Source: Solwaraspora sp. WMMD791 (GTDB lineage Bacteria > Actinomycetota > Actinomycetes > Mycobacteriales > Micromonosporaceae). From it: a stretch of DNA of 64,000 nt. A program made the translations under genes and the position numbers. Positions 53,488 through 60,646 of the stretch are shown in pieces; the first letter of the stretch is position 1; each line of letters starts with the position of its first letter. The DNA is taken from assembly GCF_029581195.1 (NCBI RefSeq), contig NZ_CP120737.1:3139001-3203000 (forward strand). The letters run 5' to 3'. Below the pieces are notes generated by a model. The model saw nothing but the letters and a program-made list of their open reading frames with translations, searched no databases and was not told where the DNA came from.

Positions 53488-54416
53488 CGCCGCGCCTCCT
53501 TCTTGGTGTCTGTGGCGCCGGCGGCCGTGCGGTCGGTGGTGCCGGCGGTATCGGCCGTGAGGTGTACGAACAGGTCCTGCAGCCCGATCGGGCCGAGCTC
53601 AAGGCCGGCGGCGCGGGCGGCCGTCCGGTCGGTGTCGTCGAGGGTGCCGAAGACGGTGGTGGAGCGGGTGCCGCCGAGCTGCTGGCTGCCGAGCACGGTG
53701 CGCCCGGCGACGAACGTGTCGACGGCGGCGGCCGGGCCGGTCACCGTGGTCCCCCGGGCCCGCAGCGTCTCGGTCTCCTCGTGGGCGACCAGCCGGCCCC
53801 GGTGCAGGATCACCACCTCCTCGAACAGCGCGCCGACCTCCTCGATGAGGTGGGTGGAGAGCACGATGGTGCGCGGGTGGGCGACGTAGTCGGCCAGTAC
53901 CTCGTCGTAGAAGGCGTACCGGCTGGGGGCGTCGAGGCCGAGGTAGGCCTCGTCGAAAATGGTCAGTGGTGCCCGCGCGGCCAGCCCGAGGGTGACGCTG
54001 AGCGCGGACTTCATGCCCCGGCTCAGTCCGTTGAGCCGCTTGCGCAGCGGCAGGTCGAAGCGCTCGATCAGGCGTTCGGCGTAGGCGGCGTCCCAGTTGG
54101 GGCGCAACGTCGCGGCGAGGTCCAGGATGCAGCCAACGCGGTCGGTGTCCTGGGCGTCGACCCGGTCCCGGACGAACGCGATCTGCGACATGATCGCCGC
54201 GTTCTCGTACGGGTCGGCGTCGCCGACCTGCACGATGCCGCTGGTCGCCTGCCGGAAGGCGGCCAGTACGGCGAGCAGGCTGGTCTTTCCGGAGCCGTTG
54301 CGCCCGAGCAGTCCGTAGATCTTGTCGGGGGCGAGGGTGAGGTCGAGCGAGTCGACGGCGACGGTATCGCCGTAGCGGATGGTGAGCCCGCTGGTGGAGA
54401 TACCGAGGCCGGTCAC
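53484..54416 (-). CDS. ABC transporter ATP-binding protein (YtrB-like)
   Basis: A 310-residue ATPase following the GntR gene with 4-base overlap. Walker A is GRNGSGKTSLLA; the signature is LNGLSRGMKSALS instead of LSGGQ, as is usual for YtrB/BcrA-like ATPases; Walker B is LTIFDEAYLGLDAPSR and the switch is LSTHLIEEVG. The tail (about 225-310) has low complexity with Thr/Ala runs. Ytr-type systems respond to cell-wall antibiotics in Firmicutes; whether this one does is inference. A 6-gene set with the regulator and two transporter halves suggests a stress-export unit. Confidence 0.87.
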   Translation of the reverse strand: MTGLGISTSGLTIRYGDTVAVDSLDLTLAPDKIYGLLGRNGSGKTSLLAVLAAFRQATSGIVQVGDADPYENAAIMSQIAFVRDRVDAQDTDRVGCILDLAATLRPNWDAAYAERLIERFDLPLRKRLNGLSRGMKSALSVTLGLAARAPLTIFDEAYLGLDAPSRYAFYDEVLADYVAHPRTIVLSTHLIEEVGALFEEVVILHRGRLVAHEETETLRARGTTVTGPAAAVDTFVAGRTVLGSQQLGGTRSTTVFGTLDDTDRTAARAAGLELGPIGLQDLFVHLTADTAGTTDRTAAGATDTKKEARR

Positions 54417-54781
54417 TGCTGCTCTCCTTCTGCTGCTTGCTGGATACGGGCGACGACGTCGGCGAGCGGGATGCCGATGATCCGGGCCTCGGCGAGCATC
54501 GGGTCGACGACCTCGGCGAAGAACCGGTCGCGGCGCTGGCCGCGCAGGGTCTCGCGGGCGTTGGGGCTGACGAACATGCCGATGCCGCGCTTCTTGAACA
54601 GCACACCTTCGTCGATGAGCTGGTGGAAGCCCTTGGCGGCGGTGGCGGGGTTGATCCGGTAGTAGCTGGCGTACTGGTTGGTGGACATGACCTGCTCGCC
54701 CTCCTGCAGCGCCCCGCTCAGGATGTCGTTTTTGATCTTGTCGGCTATCTGCTGATAGATCGGACTTCGATCATCGAACAC
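54413..54781 (-). CDS. GntR-family regulator, YtrA subfamily
   Basis: A 122-residue repressor: winged helix at about 8-75 with PIYQQIADKIKNDILSGALQEGEQVMSTNQYASYYRINPATAAKGFHQLIDEGVLF, then a short dimerisation helix. The YtrA subfamily is defined by this small size and by control of adjacent ABC genes. The GTG start lies five bases after AGAGGTG. Directly upstream (54802-54825) is a perfect 10-bp-arm inverted repeat, its likely operator. The operator also lies before the divergent ABC pair at 54927. Confidence 0.92.
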   Translation of the reverse strand: MFDDRSPIYQQIADKIKNDILSGALQEGEQVMSTNQYASYYRINPATAAKGFHQLIDEGVLFKKRGIGMFVSPNARETLRGQRRDRFFAEVVDPMLAEARIIGIPLADVVARIQQAAEGEQQ

Positions 54782-54797
54782 GGGAGCACCTCTGGTT

Positions 54798-54845
54798 CAC
54801 TGGTTCATTACTCGTGTAATGAACCGTAGCACCGATGAACCAGTG
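54798..54845. promoter_or_regulatory. GntR (YtrA) operator with nested inverted repeats
   Basis: GGTTCATTAC (54802-54811) and GTAATGAACC (54816-54825) form a perfect repeat with a TCGT spacer. A second pair, CACTGGTTCAT (54798-54808) and ATGAACCAGTG (54835-54845), shares the left half and forms a perfect 11-bp outer repeat. A further GGTTCA half-site is at 54794. The site sits 17-40 bases before the GntR GTG and 80-130 before the divergent ATPase gene, so it may control both. Confidence 0.8.
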
Positions 54846-54926
54846 CGGTCCAGCTCCCGGCGGCCTCCGTCACCTCCCCGACACCCGGCCGCCCCCGCCT
54901 ACCCGACAGGGGCGATAGTTGACGCC

Positions 54927-55787
54927 ATGAGCGACAAGGCAGCGGACCTGCCGGCCATCGAGGTGCGCGGACTACGCAAGACGTACGGTGGATCGGCGGC
55001 GGTGGACGGAGTCGACCTCAGCGTCCAGCGCGGCGAGGTCTTCGCCCTGCTCGGCCCGAACGGCGCCGGCAAGACCACCACCGTGGAGATCCTGGAGGGC
55101 TACCGCCGCCGCGACGCCGGCGAGGTCCGGGTGCTCGGCGTCGACCCCGACCCCGGTACGCCGCAGTGGCGCTCCCGCATCGGCATCGTGCTGCAGGGCA
55201 CCGGCGAGTTCGACGAACTGACCGTCGGCGAGGTCGTCGAACACTTCGCCGCCTTCTATCCGGCGCCGGACGACCCGGCGACGGTGATCGACCGGGTCGG
55301 CCTGTCCGCCAAGGCGAAGGCCCGCACCCACACCCTCTCCGGCGGGCAGAAGCGCCGCCTCGACGTGGCACTCGGCATCGTCGGTCGCCCCGAGCTGCTC
55401 TTCCTCGACGAGCCGACCACCGGCTTCGACCCGGAGGCGCGACGCGAATTCTGGGAGCTGATCCGGGCACTCGCCGCCGGCGGCACCACGATCCTGCTGA
55501 CCACCCACTACCTCGACGAGGCGGAAGCCCTCGCCGACCGGGTCGGGGTGATCGCCGCCGGCCGGCTCGTCGAGGTGGCACCGCCGGCCGAGCTGGGCGG
55601 CCGGCGCGATGCCCTGGCCACCGTCTCCTGGCGTACCGCCGACGGGACCACGCGGCACGAGGAGAGCGCGACGCCGACGGCGCTGATCGCCGACCTGGCC
55701 GCGCGCTTCGACGGCGAGGTCCCCGGCCTGACCGTCACCCGCCCCACCCTGGAAGACGTGTACCTGCGGATGATTGGACACAAGTGA
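54927..55787 (+). CDS. ABC transporter ATP-binding protein
   Basis: The ATG at 54927 starts the conserved part (MSDKAADLPAIEVRGLRKTYG); preceding codons are Arg/Pro-rich. The 286-residue ATPase has Walker A GPNGAGKTT, signature LSGGQKRRLD, Walker B LLFLDEPTTGFDP and switch TTHYLDEAE. It has the Drr/CcmA-type extension of about 70 residues with TRPTLEDVYLRMIGHK at the end. The following permease overlaps by four bases (GTGA). It is divergent from the YtrA operon and shares the intergenic region with its operator. Confidence 0.91.
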   Translation: MSDKAADLPAIEVRGLRKTYGGSAAVDGVDLSVQRGEVFALLGPNGAGKTTTVEILEGYRRRDAGEVRVLGVDPDPGTPQWRSRIGIVLQGTGEFDELTVGEVVEHFAAFYPAPDDPATVIDRVGLSAKAKARTHTLSGGQKRRLDVALGIVGRPELLFLDEPTTGFDPEARREFWELIRALAAGGTTILLTTHYLDEAEALADRVGVIAAGRLVEVAPPAELGGRRDALATVSWRTADGTTRHEESATPTALIADLAARFDGEVPGLTVTRPTLEDVYLRMIGHK

Positions 55788-56632
55788 ACGCGACCACTGG
55801 CGGCACCGCCAGCGCCGTCACCCCGCCGGCCGTCGTCCGGGTCGGCCCGACCCGGCTGGGGCTGCGCCAGGGCAAGCTGGAGATCCGGCAGTTCATGCGC
55901 AGCCGCGAGTCGGTCGTCTTCACGATGGCCTTCCCGGTCATCATGATCCTGATCTTCGCGTCGATCTTCACCGGCGAGATCACCGACGGCGTACGGTTCA
56001 CCCAGTACTTCATCACCGGCATGATCGCCACCGGGCTGATGACCGTCGGCTTCCAGAGCCTGGCCATCCAGATCCCCATCGAGCGCGACCGGGGCGTGCT
56101 CAAGCGGCTGCGCGGCACCCCGATGCCGAAATGGGTCTACTTCGCCGGCAAGGTCATCATGGTGGCGGTGATCGGATTCGCTGAAACGGTGCTCCTACTG
56201 GCCGTCGCGACGCTGCTGTTCGACCTGCAGCTACCGGACACGGCGACGAAGTGGTTCACCCTGGGCTGGGTGTCGGTGCTCGGCATCACCGCCTGCACGC
56301 TCTGCGGCATCGCCTTCTCGTCGCTGGCCCGCAGCGGGCGCAGCGCGTCGGCGGTGGCCACCCCGGTCTCGCTGATCCTGCAGTTCACCTCCGGCGTCTT
56401 CTTCGTCTTCACCGCCCTGCCCGGCTGGATGCAGCAGATCGCCGCGCTGTTCCCGCTCAAGTGGATGTGCCAGGGGCTGCGCTCGGTCTTCCTGCCGGAG
56501 GCGTTCGGCACCCAGGAGCCGGGCGGCTCGTTCGAGCTCGGCAGGGTCGCGCTGGTGCTCGGCATCTGGTGCGTCATCGGCCTGGTGCTCTGCCTGACCA
56601 CGTTCCGCTGGACCACCAAACGCGACGGCTGA
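55784..56632 (+). CDS. ABC-2 type transporter permease
   Basis: A 282-residue membrane protein with six helices. The soluble N-terminus (about 35 residues) is followed by FMRSRESVVFTMAFPVIMILIF, the cytoplasmic IPIERDRGVLKRLRGTPMPKWVYFAGK coupling loop and VVFFVFTALPGWMQQIAALFPLKWMCQGLRSV-like last loops (the visible core is LPGWMQQIAALFPLKWM). It forms an exporter with the ATPase just upstream. Its substrate is not predictable. The next gene, the P-loop kinase, is convergent ten bases away. Confidence 0.9.
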   Translation: MNATTGGTASAVTPPAVVRVGPTRLGLRQGKLEIRQFMRSRESVVFTMAFPVIMILIFASIFTGEITDGVRFTQYFITGMIATGLMTVGFQSLAIQIPIERDRGVLKRLRGTPMPKWVYFAGKVIMVAVIGFAETVLLLAVATLLFDLQLPDTATKWFTLGWVSVLGITACTLCGIAFSSLARSGRSASAVATPVSLILQFTSGVFFVFTALPGWMQQIAALFPLKWMCQGLRSVFLPEAFGTQEPGGSFELGRVALVLGIWCVIGLVLCLTTFRWTTKRDG

Positions 56633-56642
56633 CCCTGCCCGC

Positions 56643-57224
56643 TCATCGTCCGGCGTTCACGAAAGCGCCGATCTCGTCGAGCCCAGGACGATAGCCGTCG
56701 CTGGCGTCCACCTCGATCTCGGGTACGCCGAGTCGGACCGGCTGGAAGCCGTGGTGGCCGACGGCATGGGTCTGATGGTCACCGAGGTACGCATCGGCGT
56801 GGGCACGCCGGGTTGCGTTCTCGTTCTGCCGTCGCTGGACGCGGTCGAAGGCCGTCTGCGCGGCGACCCGACAGTGCACCACCCGAATGTCGGCGATCCC
56901 GATCAATGGCTGCAGGCCCGGGCGCCACAGGCGGTCCTGGAAAGCTGCCTCGGCGACCGTGGTGACCCCTGCGGTCAGCAGCAGTCGCAGCACGTTGAAG
57001 AAAGTGGGCAGGGTCCGAAGGGTCAGCTCGTCGCTCGGTGCGGCGACGAAGTCGCCGGCCGCATGGACCATGCCCTCCTTGATCTCGTCCCGGCAGATCG
57101 CCGGGCAGCCGATCCGCCGGGCGAGCAGGTGGGCAAGCGTCGTCTTGCCAGCCCCCGGTGGTCCGCTGATGACGACAAGGGTCGGCTTTGTTTCCACCAC
57201 GTCGTTATAGCTCGACCGGTGCAC
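56643..57224 (-). CDS. P-loop kinase (AAA/zeta-toxin-like)
   Basis: A 193-residue nucleoside-kinase-like protein. Walker A is GPPGAGKTT (about 21-29), LCRDEIKEGMVHAAG-like sequence follows at about 43-57, and the lid HCRVAAQTAFDRVQRRQNENATRRAH is Arg-rich as in gluconate-kinase, chloramphenicol-phosphotransferase and zeta-toxin relatives. The GTG start at 57224 could be replaced by a GTG at residue 9 or 10. No antitoxin gene precedes it. The substrate is unknown. It begins the accessory patch and its codon choice is slightly less GC-biased than its neighbours. Confidence 0.7.
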   Translation of the reverse strand: MHRSSYNDVVETKPTLVVISGPPGAGKTTLAHLLARRIGCPAICRDEIKEGMVHAAGDFVAAPSDELTLRTLPTFFNVLRLLLTAGVTTVAEAAFQDRLWRPGLQPLIGIADIRVVHCRVAAQTAFDRVQRRQNENATRRAHADAYLGDHQTHAVGHHGFQPVRLGVPEIEVDASDGYRPGLDEIGAFVNAGR

Positions 57225-57268
57225 GGCAGGGAGCGACCCCGAGTAGTAGCCGATGCCGAACGGTATCG

Positions 57269-57321
57269 AGGTGACGCCTACGCACGCTAAAACGCGAAAA
57301 TAACGTGCGTAGGCGTCACCT
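57269..57321. repeat. Perfect 18-bp inverted repeat with 17-base A-rich loop
   Basis: Arms 57269-57286 and 57304-57321 are perfectly complementary; the loop (CTAAAACGCGAAAATAA) is A-rich. It lies between the small GntR gene and the kinase gene, both on the minus strand, 56 bases after the GntR stop. It could end the GntR transcript or be a protein-binding site; the long loop is unusual for a terminator. Confidence 0.7.
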
Positions 57322-57376
57322 GATCATGAACTACGGCCGCCCGAGCCACCCCGCACCGCCCAACGGCGACACGCAG

Positions 57377-57595
57377 TCACTTTGGTTCGGCCACGAACAC
57401 TCCGACTCCTTCGAGGGTCTCGGTCAGCCCGGTGGCGCGGAGGATCATCATCGCCTTGCCGACGACGGTGTCCGAGACGTCGTACTCGCGGCAGAGCTGT
57501 GAGCGGCTGGGCAGCTTTGTGCCCGGTGGCCACTCGCCAGACTCGATCTTCGCTCGTAGCTCGTCGGCAAGAACTTGGTACTGCTGCTTGGGCAT
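57377..57595 (-). CDS. Miniature GntR-type winged-helix protein
   Basis: The ATG at 57595 is five bases behind GGGGAG; a GTG two codons earlier is less likely. The 72-residue protein is only a GntR HTH: VLADELRAKIESGEWPPGTKLPSRSQLCREYDVSDTVVGKAMMILRATGLTETLEGVGVFV. There is no effector domain. Such mini-GntR proteins (KorSA-like) are common on actinomycete integrative elements, where they repress transfer or excision genes. No integrase or replication gene is present here. An 8-bp-arm inverted repeat lies inside a promoter 75-100 bases upstream and is its probable target. Confidence 0.8.
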   Translation of the reverse strand: MPKQQYQVLADELRAKIESGEWPPGTKLPSRSQLCREYDVSDTVVGKAMMILRATGLTETLEGVGVFVAEPK

Positions 57596-57601
57596 ACACA
57601 C

Positions 57602-57956
57602 TCCCCGGATGGCATGCCCATTTGATCACGCTTCCACCTCCGACCTCAACCAGTTGCACGTTGCTCGTTGACCTACAACCGGTGGCGATTGTAGGTTGAT
57701 GGCGAACGCCCCCGGATGGCTCTTGGGGCGGTCACCTCCGGTCGGGGCGTGTAGCGAGTCACGCCGCTGGGCGTCCCGGCCCCAAAGGTTTGCCCTGGTC
57801 GCCGTACCGCCAAGGAGGGCTGCGGCGATTGGGGTGGGGGTGGCCATGCCGGCATCGGCAAGCGGCAGGGCCACCCCGTCCACCCGTCGACGACACGACA
57901 CCGACACCTCGACGGCAGCACCAGCGGCAGTAGCGAGCAATGGGGAGGAAGACGAG
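57602..57956. other. Intergenic region of the mini-GntR / DivIVA-like pair
   Basis: The open frame running upstream of the DivIVA-like gene (from 57696) has shadow-type composition and is not called. The region holds the promoter and operator at 57668-57697 and the GGGGAGGAA ribosome site at 57942-57950. The transcript would have a leader of about 250 bases, in which I see no defined structure. Confidence 0.45.
57668..57697 (+). promoter_or_regulatory. Promoter with an embedded inverted repeat, likely mini-GntR operator
   Basis: TTGACC (57668-57673) and TAGGTT (57692-57697) are 18 bases apart, a good vegetative-type promoter for the DivIVA-like gene. ACCTACAA (57671-57678) and TTGTAGGT (57689-57696) form a perfect 8-bp-arm repeat lying almost exactly between and over these elements, so a bound repressor would exclude RNA polymerase. 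Confidence 0.65.
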
Positions 57957-58361
57957 ATGCGTGAACTGTGGCGCCGGTGGCAGGTCCGCCGGCAACGACG
58001 CACCATGGCGACCACACCACCGGCCAGCTGGCCCGCTGGCAGCGCCACCGGCGTCTACCGGGCACCCGGCAACCCCGCCGGCCACAATCAGCGCGGGTCG
58101 GCGTACCGGCCGATCCGGCCCTGGCAGGTCCGCAGCCACCGCTTCCCGACGGTCCCCCGGCGCGGCGGCGGCCGGGGCCTCGACCCCGGCGAGGTCGCCG
58201 CGTTCCTCGACCGCGTCGCCCACGACCTTGGCATCGTGTACGCCGAGCTCGAACGCACCTGGGAGCAGAACGACCGGATCAAGGATGCGTTGCGCCGCTG
58301 GCAGTCCGCCCAGGCAACGCCCACGCGGCACGGCGTCTACCAGGCCGGCGTGCGCCGGTGA
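57957..58361 (+). CDS. Short DivIVA-domain-like protein
   Basis: The ATG at 57957 is seven bases behind GGGGAGGAA. The 134-residue product is basic in its first half (MRELWRRWQVRRQRRTM, Pro/Arg-rich to about 75). A compact DivIVA-like unit follows at about 73-120: RGLDPGEVAAFLDRVAHDLGIVYAELERTWEQNDRIKDALRRWQ, matching the membrane-binding GLDPxEV(x)FL entry and start of a coiled coil. It lacks the long coiled coil of real DivIVA. Such genes recur next to mini-GntR genes in actinomycete accessory regions (inference from general familiarity). It overlaps the GNAT gene as GTGA. Confidence 0.75.
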   Translation: MRELWRRWQVRRQRRTMATTPPASWPAGSATGVYRAPGNPAGHNQRGSAYRPIRPWQVRSHRFPTVPRRGGGRGLDPGEVAAFLDRVAHDLGIVYAELERTWEQNDRIKDALRRWQSAQATPTRHGVYQAGVRR

Positions 58362-59023
58362 CCAGGCCGACGCCAGCGGCCGACAGCAGTGGCGGTCCGG
58401 CGCTGACCGTACGGACCGCCACCGCTGCCGACGTCGGGCCGTTGGCGGAGTTGCTGGCGCAGTCGAGTGTGGTGGATCCGGTGGTGGCATGGCTGATCAA
58501 TGATCACGCGCTGCGGTATCTGACGATGCATCAGTTCTTCACCGCCGAGCTGGAGTTCGCCGTGCGGCACGGAATCGTCGATGTGGTCGGGCACTGCGAC
58601 GGGGTCGCTATCTGGTATCCGCACCCGGCGGACCGGCTCCTCGGAGCGGAGCATCAGCGGCGCAGGTTGCGGTCCTGCGGTGACCGGCACGGACCGTACG
58701 CGCACTACACCTTTGCTGCCGGCCGCCTGGAGCCGACCGGCCGACACCACCACCTGGCGTTCCTGGCGGCAGCGCCCTGGCTACGTCGCCAGGGTATCGG
58801 GTCGACGCTGCTCGCCGCGCATCATGCCCGGCTGGACCGGATCGGGATGCCGGCCGTGGTCGAGGCCAGCAGCCAACGGCAGCGGGCGTTCTACGAACGC
58901 CACGGCTACCGCGTCGTCCGGGCTGCACACCTCCCGGCGGGCGGGCCACCGCTGTGGGCGATGCGCCGCTCCGGCAACCCGGTCGACCAGCCACCCCTGG
59001 CCGCGGCACTGCGCGTCGGCTGA
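58358..59023 (+). CDS. GNAT-family N-acetyltransferase
   Basis: A 221-residue acetyltransferase. The N-terminal VRTATAADVGPLAELLAQ begins the fold; the acetyl-CoA pyrophosphate loop is WLRRQGIGSTLLAAHHARL (about 143-161, R/QxxGxG/A), and VEASSQRQRAFYERHGYRVV closes it. The GTG start overlaps the DivIVA-like stop, so the two are co-translated. The target (small molecule, antibiotic or protein) cannot be told. The C-terminal 20 residues are Pro/Ala-rich. Confidence 0.83.
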   Translation: MTRPTPAADSSGGPALTVRTATAADVGPLAELLAQSSVVDPVVAWLINDHALRYLTMHQFFTAELEFAVRHGIVDVVGHCDGVAIWYPHPADRLLGAEHQRRRLRSCGDRHGPYAHYTFAAGRLEPTGRHHHLAFLAAAPWLRRQGIGSTLLAAHHARLDRIGMPAVVEASSQRQRAFYERHGYRVVRAAHLPAGGPPLWAMRRSGNPVDQPPLAAALRVG

Positions 59024-59036
59024 ACCGGTGCGACCG

Positions 59037-59324
59037 CTACGAGCGGTAGACATCCGCTCGGTGGTCGATGCGGGTGACATGCACTGTTCGCTTGCCCTCG
59101 TCGATCCGATAGACCACCCGATAGGCGCCGCGTCGTGCCGAGTGATAGCCGGTCAGCTCGCGGGTCAACGGCTTGCCGACCACGTACGGCCTTTCCAGGA
59201 GCAGGCCGGTGAGGAACTGACCGACGGCTGCCGCGACGGCCAGTGGCAGGCCGGCAGGTGGCCCCTCGGTCAGGGCCCGCCGGGCAGCGGGTGCCACGGA
59301 AAGTCGGTACGCGTCGTCGCTCAC
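59037..59324 (-). CDS. RelE/ParE-type toxin
   Basis: A 95-residue RelE-fold protein: AYRLSVAPAARRALTEG at the N-terminus, LLLERPYVVGKPLTRELTGYHSARRGAYRVVYRIDEGKRTVHVTRIDHRADVYR at the C-terminus, with the basic catalytic-type residues (Lys of GKPL, the Arg cluster of SARRGAYRVVY, His of RIDHR). RelE toxins cut mRNA on the ribosome. Its start overlaps the antitoxin stop by four bases (standard antitoxin-toxin order). Confidence 0.9.
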   Translation of the reverse strand: MSDDAYRLSVAPAARRALTEGPPAGLPLAVAAAVGQFLTGLLLERPYVVGKPLTRELTGYHSARRGAYRVVYRIDEGKRTVHVTRIDHRADVYRS

Positions 59325-59608
59325 TGCTGCTCGCGCTCCGCGCGGGCAGCAAGCTGGCGTAGCAGTTCGTCGGCGTCGACACCGTGGCCGGCGGCGATGT
59401 CAGCCTCAGCCTGCCGGATCTCCTCCAACGCGCCGGGCGTGGACAGCAGGTCGAGGGTCTCTTCGAGGGCCTCCAGGTCGGATACCGACATGATGACTGC
59501 CTCAGGTCGTCCGTTCCGGGTGATCACCACCCGCCCGTGGGTATCACGGACCTCATCGAGAACGGCAGACAGCCTTGCCTTGGCGTCCGCGAGCGGAATA
59601 GTAGTCAT
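59321..59608 (-). CDS. Phd/YefM-type antitoxin
   Basis: The ATG at 59608 is centred in a 24-base palindrome and is preferred to an in-frame codon six residues upstream. The 95-residue product has the Phd/YefM fold IPLADAKARLSAVLDEVRDTHGRVVITRNGRPEAVIMSVSDLEALEETLDLL, then a toxin-binding tail rich in Ala and Glu. It neutralises the RelE-like toxin and represses the operon. A TAGAAT at 59616-59621 ends seven bases before the ATG, giving a leaderless transcript; the DNA-binding site overlaps the start codon. Confidence 0.92.
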   Translation of the reverse strand: MTTIPLADAKARLSAVLDEVRDTHGRVVITRNGRPEAVIMSVSDLEALEETLDLLSTPGALEEIRQAEADIAAGHGVDADELLRQLAARAEREQQ

Positions 59609-59619
59609 GACTACTATTC
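59596..59619. promoter_or_regulatory. 24-base palindromic operator over the antitoxin start codon
   Basis: The perfect palindrome has 12-base halves, the left being GAATAGTAGTCA, and includes the ATG at its centre plus part of the -10-like TAGAAT. Toxin-antitoxin autorepression normally uses such sites; here operator, promoter and start codon coincide. Confidence 0.85.
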
Positions 59620-59667
59620 TAGTCACGAACCTCGGTCAGGTGGCCATGTCAGTAGCTGTCGGCGAGG

Positions 59668-60516
59668 TCAGTAGCTGTAGAACCCCTGGCCGGTCTTGCG
59701 ACCCAGGTCGCCGGCGGTGACCATGCGCTGCAGCAGCTCCGGCGGGAAGAACTTCTCGTCGGCGGTGTCCGCGTAGATGTTCTTCGACGCGTTCAGCAGC
59801 ACGTCCGCGCCGGTCAGGTCGACGGTGGCCAGCGGGCCCATCGCATGCCCGAAGCCGAGCTTGCAGGCGGTGTCCAGATCCTCGGCGGAGACCACACCGG
59901 ACTCGACCAGCTGCACCGCCTCGACGACCAGCGCGGCGATCAGCCGGGTGGTGACGAACCCGGCAATGTCCCGGTTGACCACCACACAGGTCTTGCCGAT
60001 CTCCTCGGCGAACGCCCGCGCGGTGGCGAGCGTGGCGTCCGAGGTCTTGTAGCCGCGCACCAGCTCGCACAGCTTCATCATCGGCACCGGGGAGAAGAAG
60101 TGCGTACCGACCACCGACTCGGGCCGGTCGGTGACCGCGGCGATCTGGGTCACCGGGATCGCCGACGTGTTGGTGGCCAGGACGGCGTCCGCCTTGCAGA
60201 TCTTGTCCAGTACGCGGAAGACCTCGTGCTTGATTTCGATGCGCTCGAAGACGGCCTCGACGACGATGTCCGCGTCGGCCGCCGCTTCCAGGTCGGTGGT
60301 CGTGGTGATCCGGCCGATCGCCGCTTCGACGTCGTCGGCGCTGATCGTGCCCTTGCTGGCGAACTTCTCCAGGGACCGTCGGATGCCGTCGACGCCCCGG
60401 GCGGTGGCGGCGTCGTCGAGGTCGCGCATCGTGACCTGCCAGCCTGCCTGGGCGGCGACCTGGGCGATGCCCGATCCCATCAACCCGGCACCGATCACTG
60501 CCAGTCGACCCGCCAT
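59668..60516 (-). CDS. 3-hydroxybutyryl-CoA dehydrogenase
   Basis: Of two ATG codons two residues apart, the second (60516) is six bases after GAGGAG. The 282-residue enzyme has VIGAGLMGSGIAQVAAQAG, NTSAIPVTQIAA, the His-Glu dyad in GTHFFSPVPMMKLCELV and FGHAMGPLATVDLTGADVLL, typical of Hbd/FadB2 enzymes. It reduces acetoacetyl-CoA or oxidises 3-hydroxybutyryl-CoA. The usual Asn after the AGF motif is Thr (AGFVTTRL), a mild oddity. It complements the acetyl-CoA acetyltransferase at 5.9 kb. It is followed by the convergent-free gap to the TA operon; murA lies upstream. Confidence 0.9.
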   Translation of the reverse strand: MAGRLAVIGAGLMGSGIAQVAAQAGWQVTMRDLDDAATARGVDGIRRSLEKFASKGTISADDVEAAIGRITTTTDLEAAADADIVVEAVFERIEIKHEVFRVLDKICKADAVLATNTSAIPVTQIAAVTDRPESVVGTHFFSPVPMMKLCELVRGYKTSDATLATARAFAEEIGKTCVVVNRDIAGFVTTRLIAALVVEAVQLVESGVVSAEDLDTACKLGFGHAMGPLATVDLTGADVLLNASKNIYADTADEKFFPPELLQRMVTAGDLGRKTGQGFYSY

Positions 60517-60646
60517 CTGCATCTCCTCGTCCGTGCCTACCCGATCGGAGTCCACGCCGACCCGACGGGATGTGCCCGCCAGCCCCGACGGATGTGCCCG
60601 CCAGCTTAACCGGCAGACCTGAACGATCGGTAACCCGGCCGGGGCG

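Noticed and set aside
57225-59640. Integrated mobile element
   Set aside because: Mini-GntR, DivIVA-like and toxin-antitoxin genes are suggestive, but there is no integrase, replication or transfer gene, tRNA or flanking direct repeat in view.
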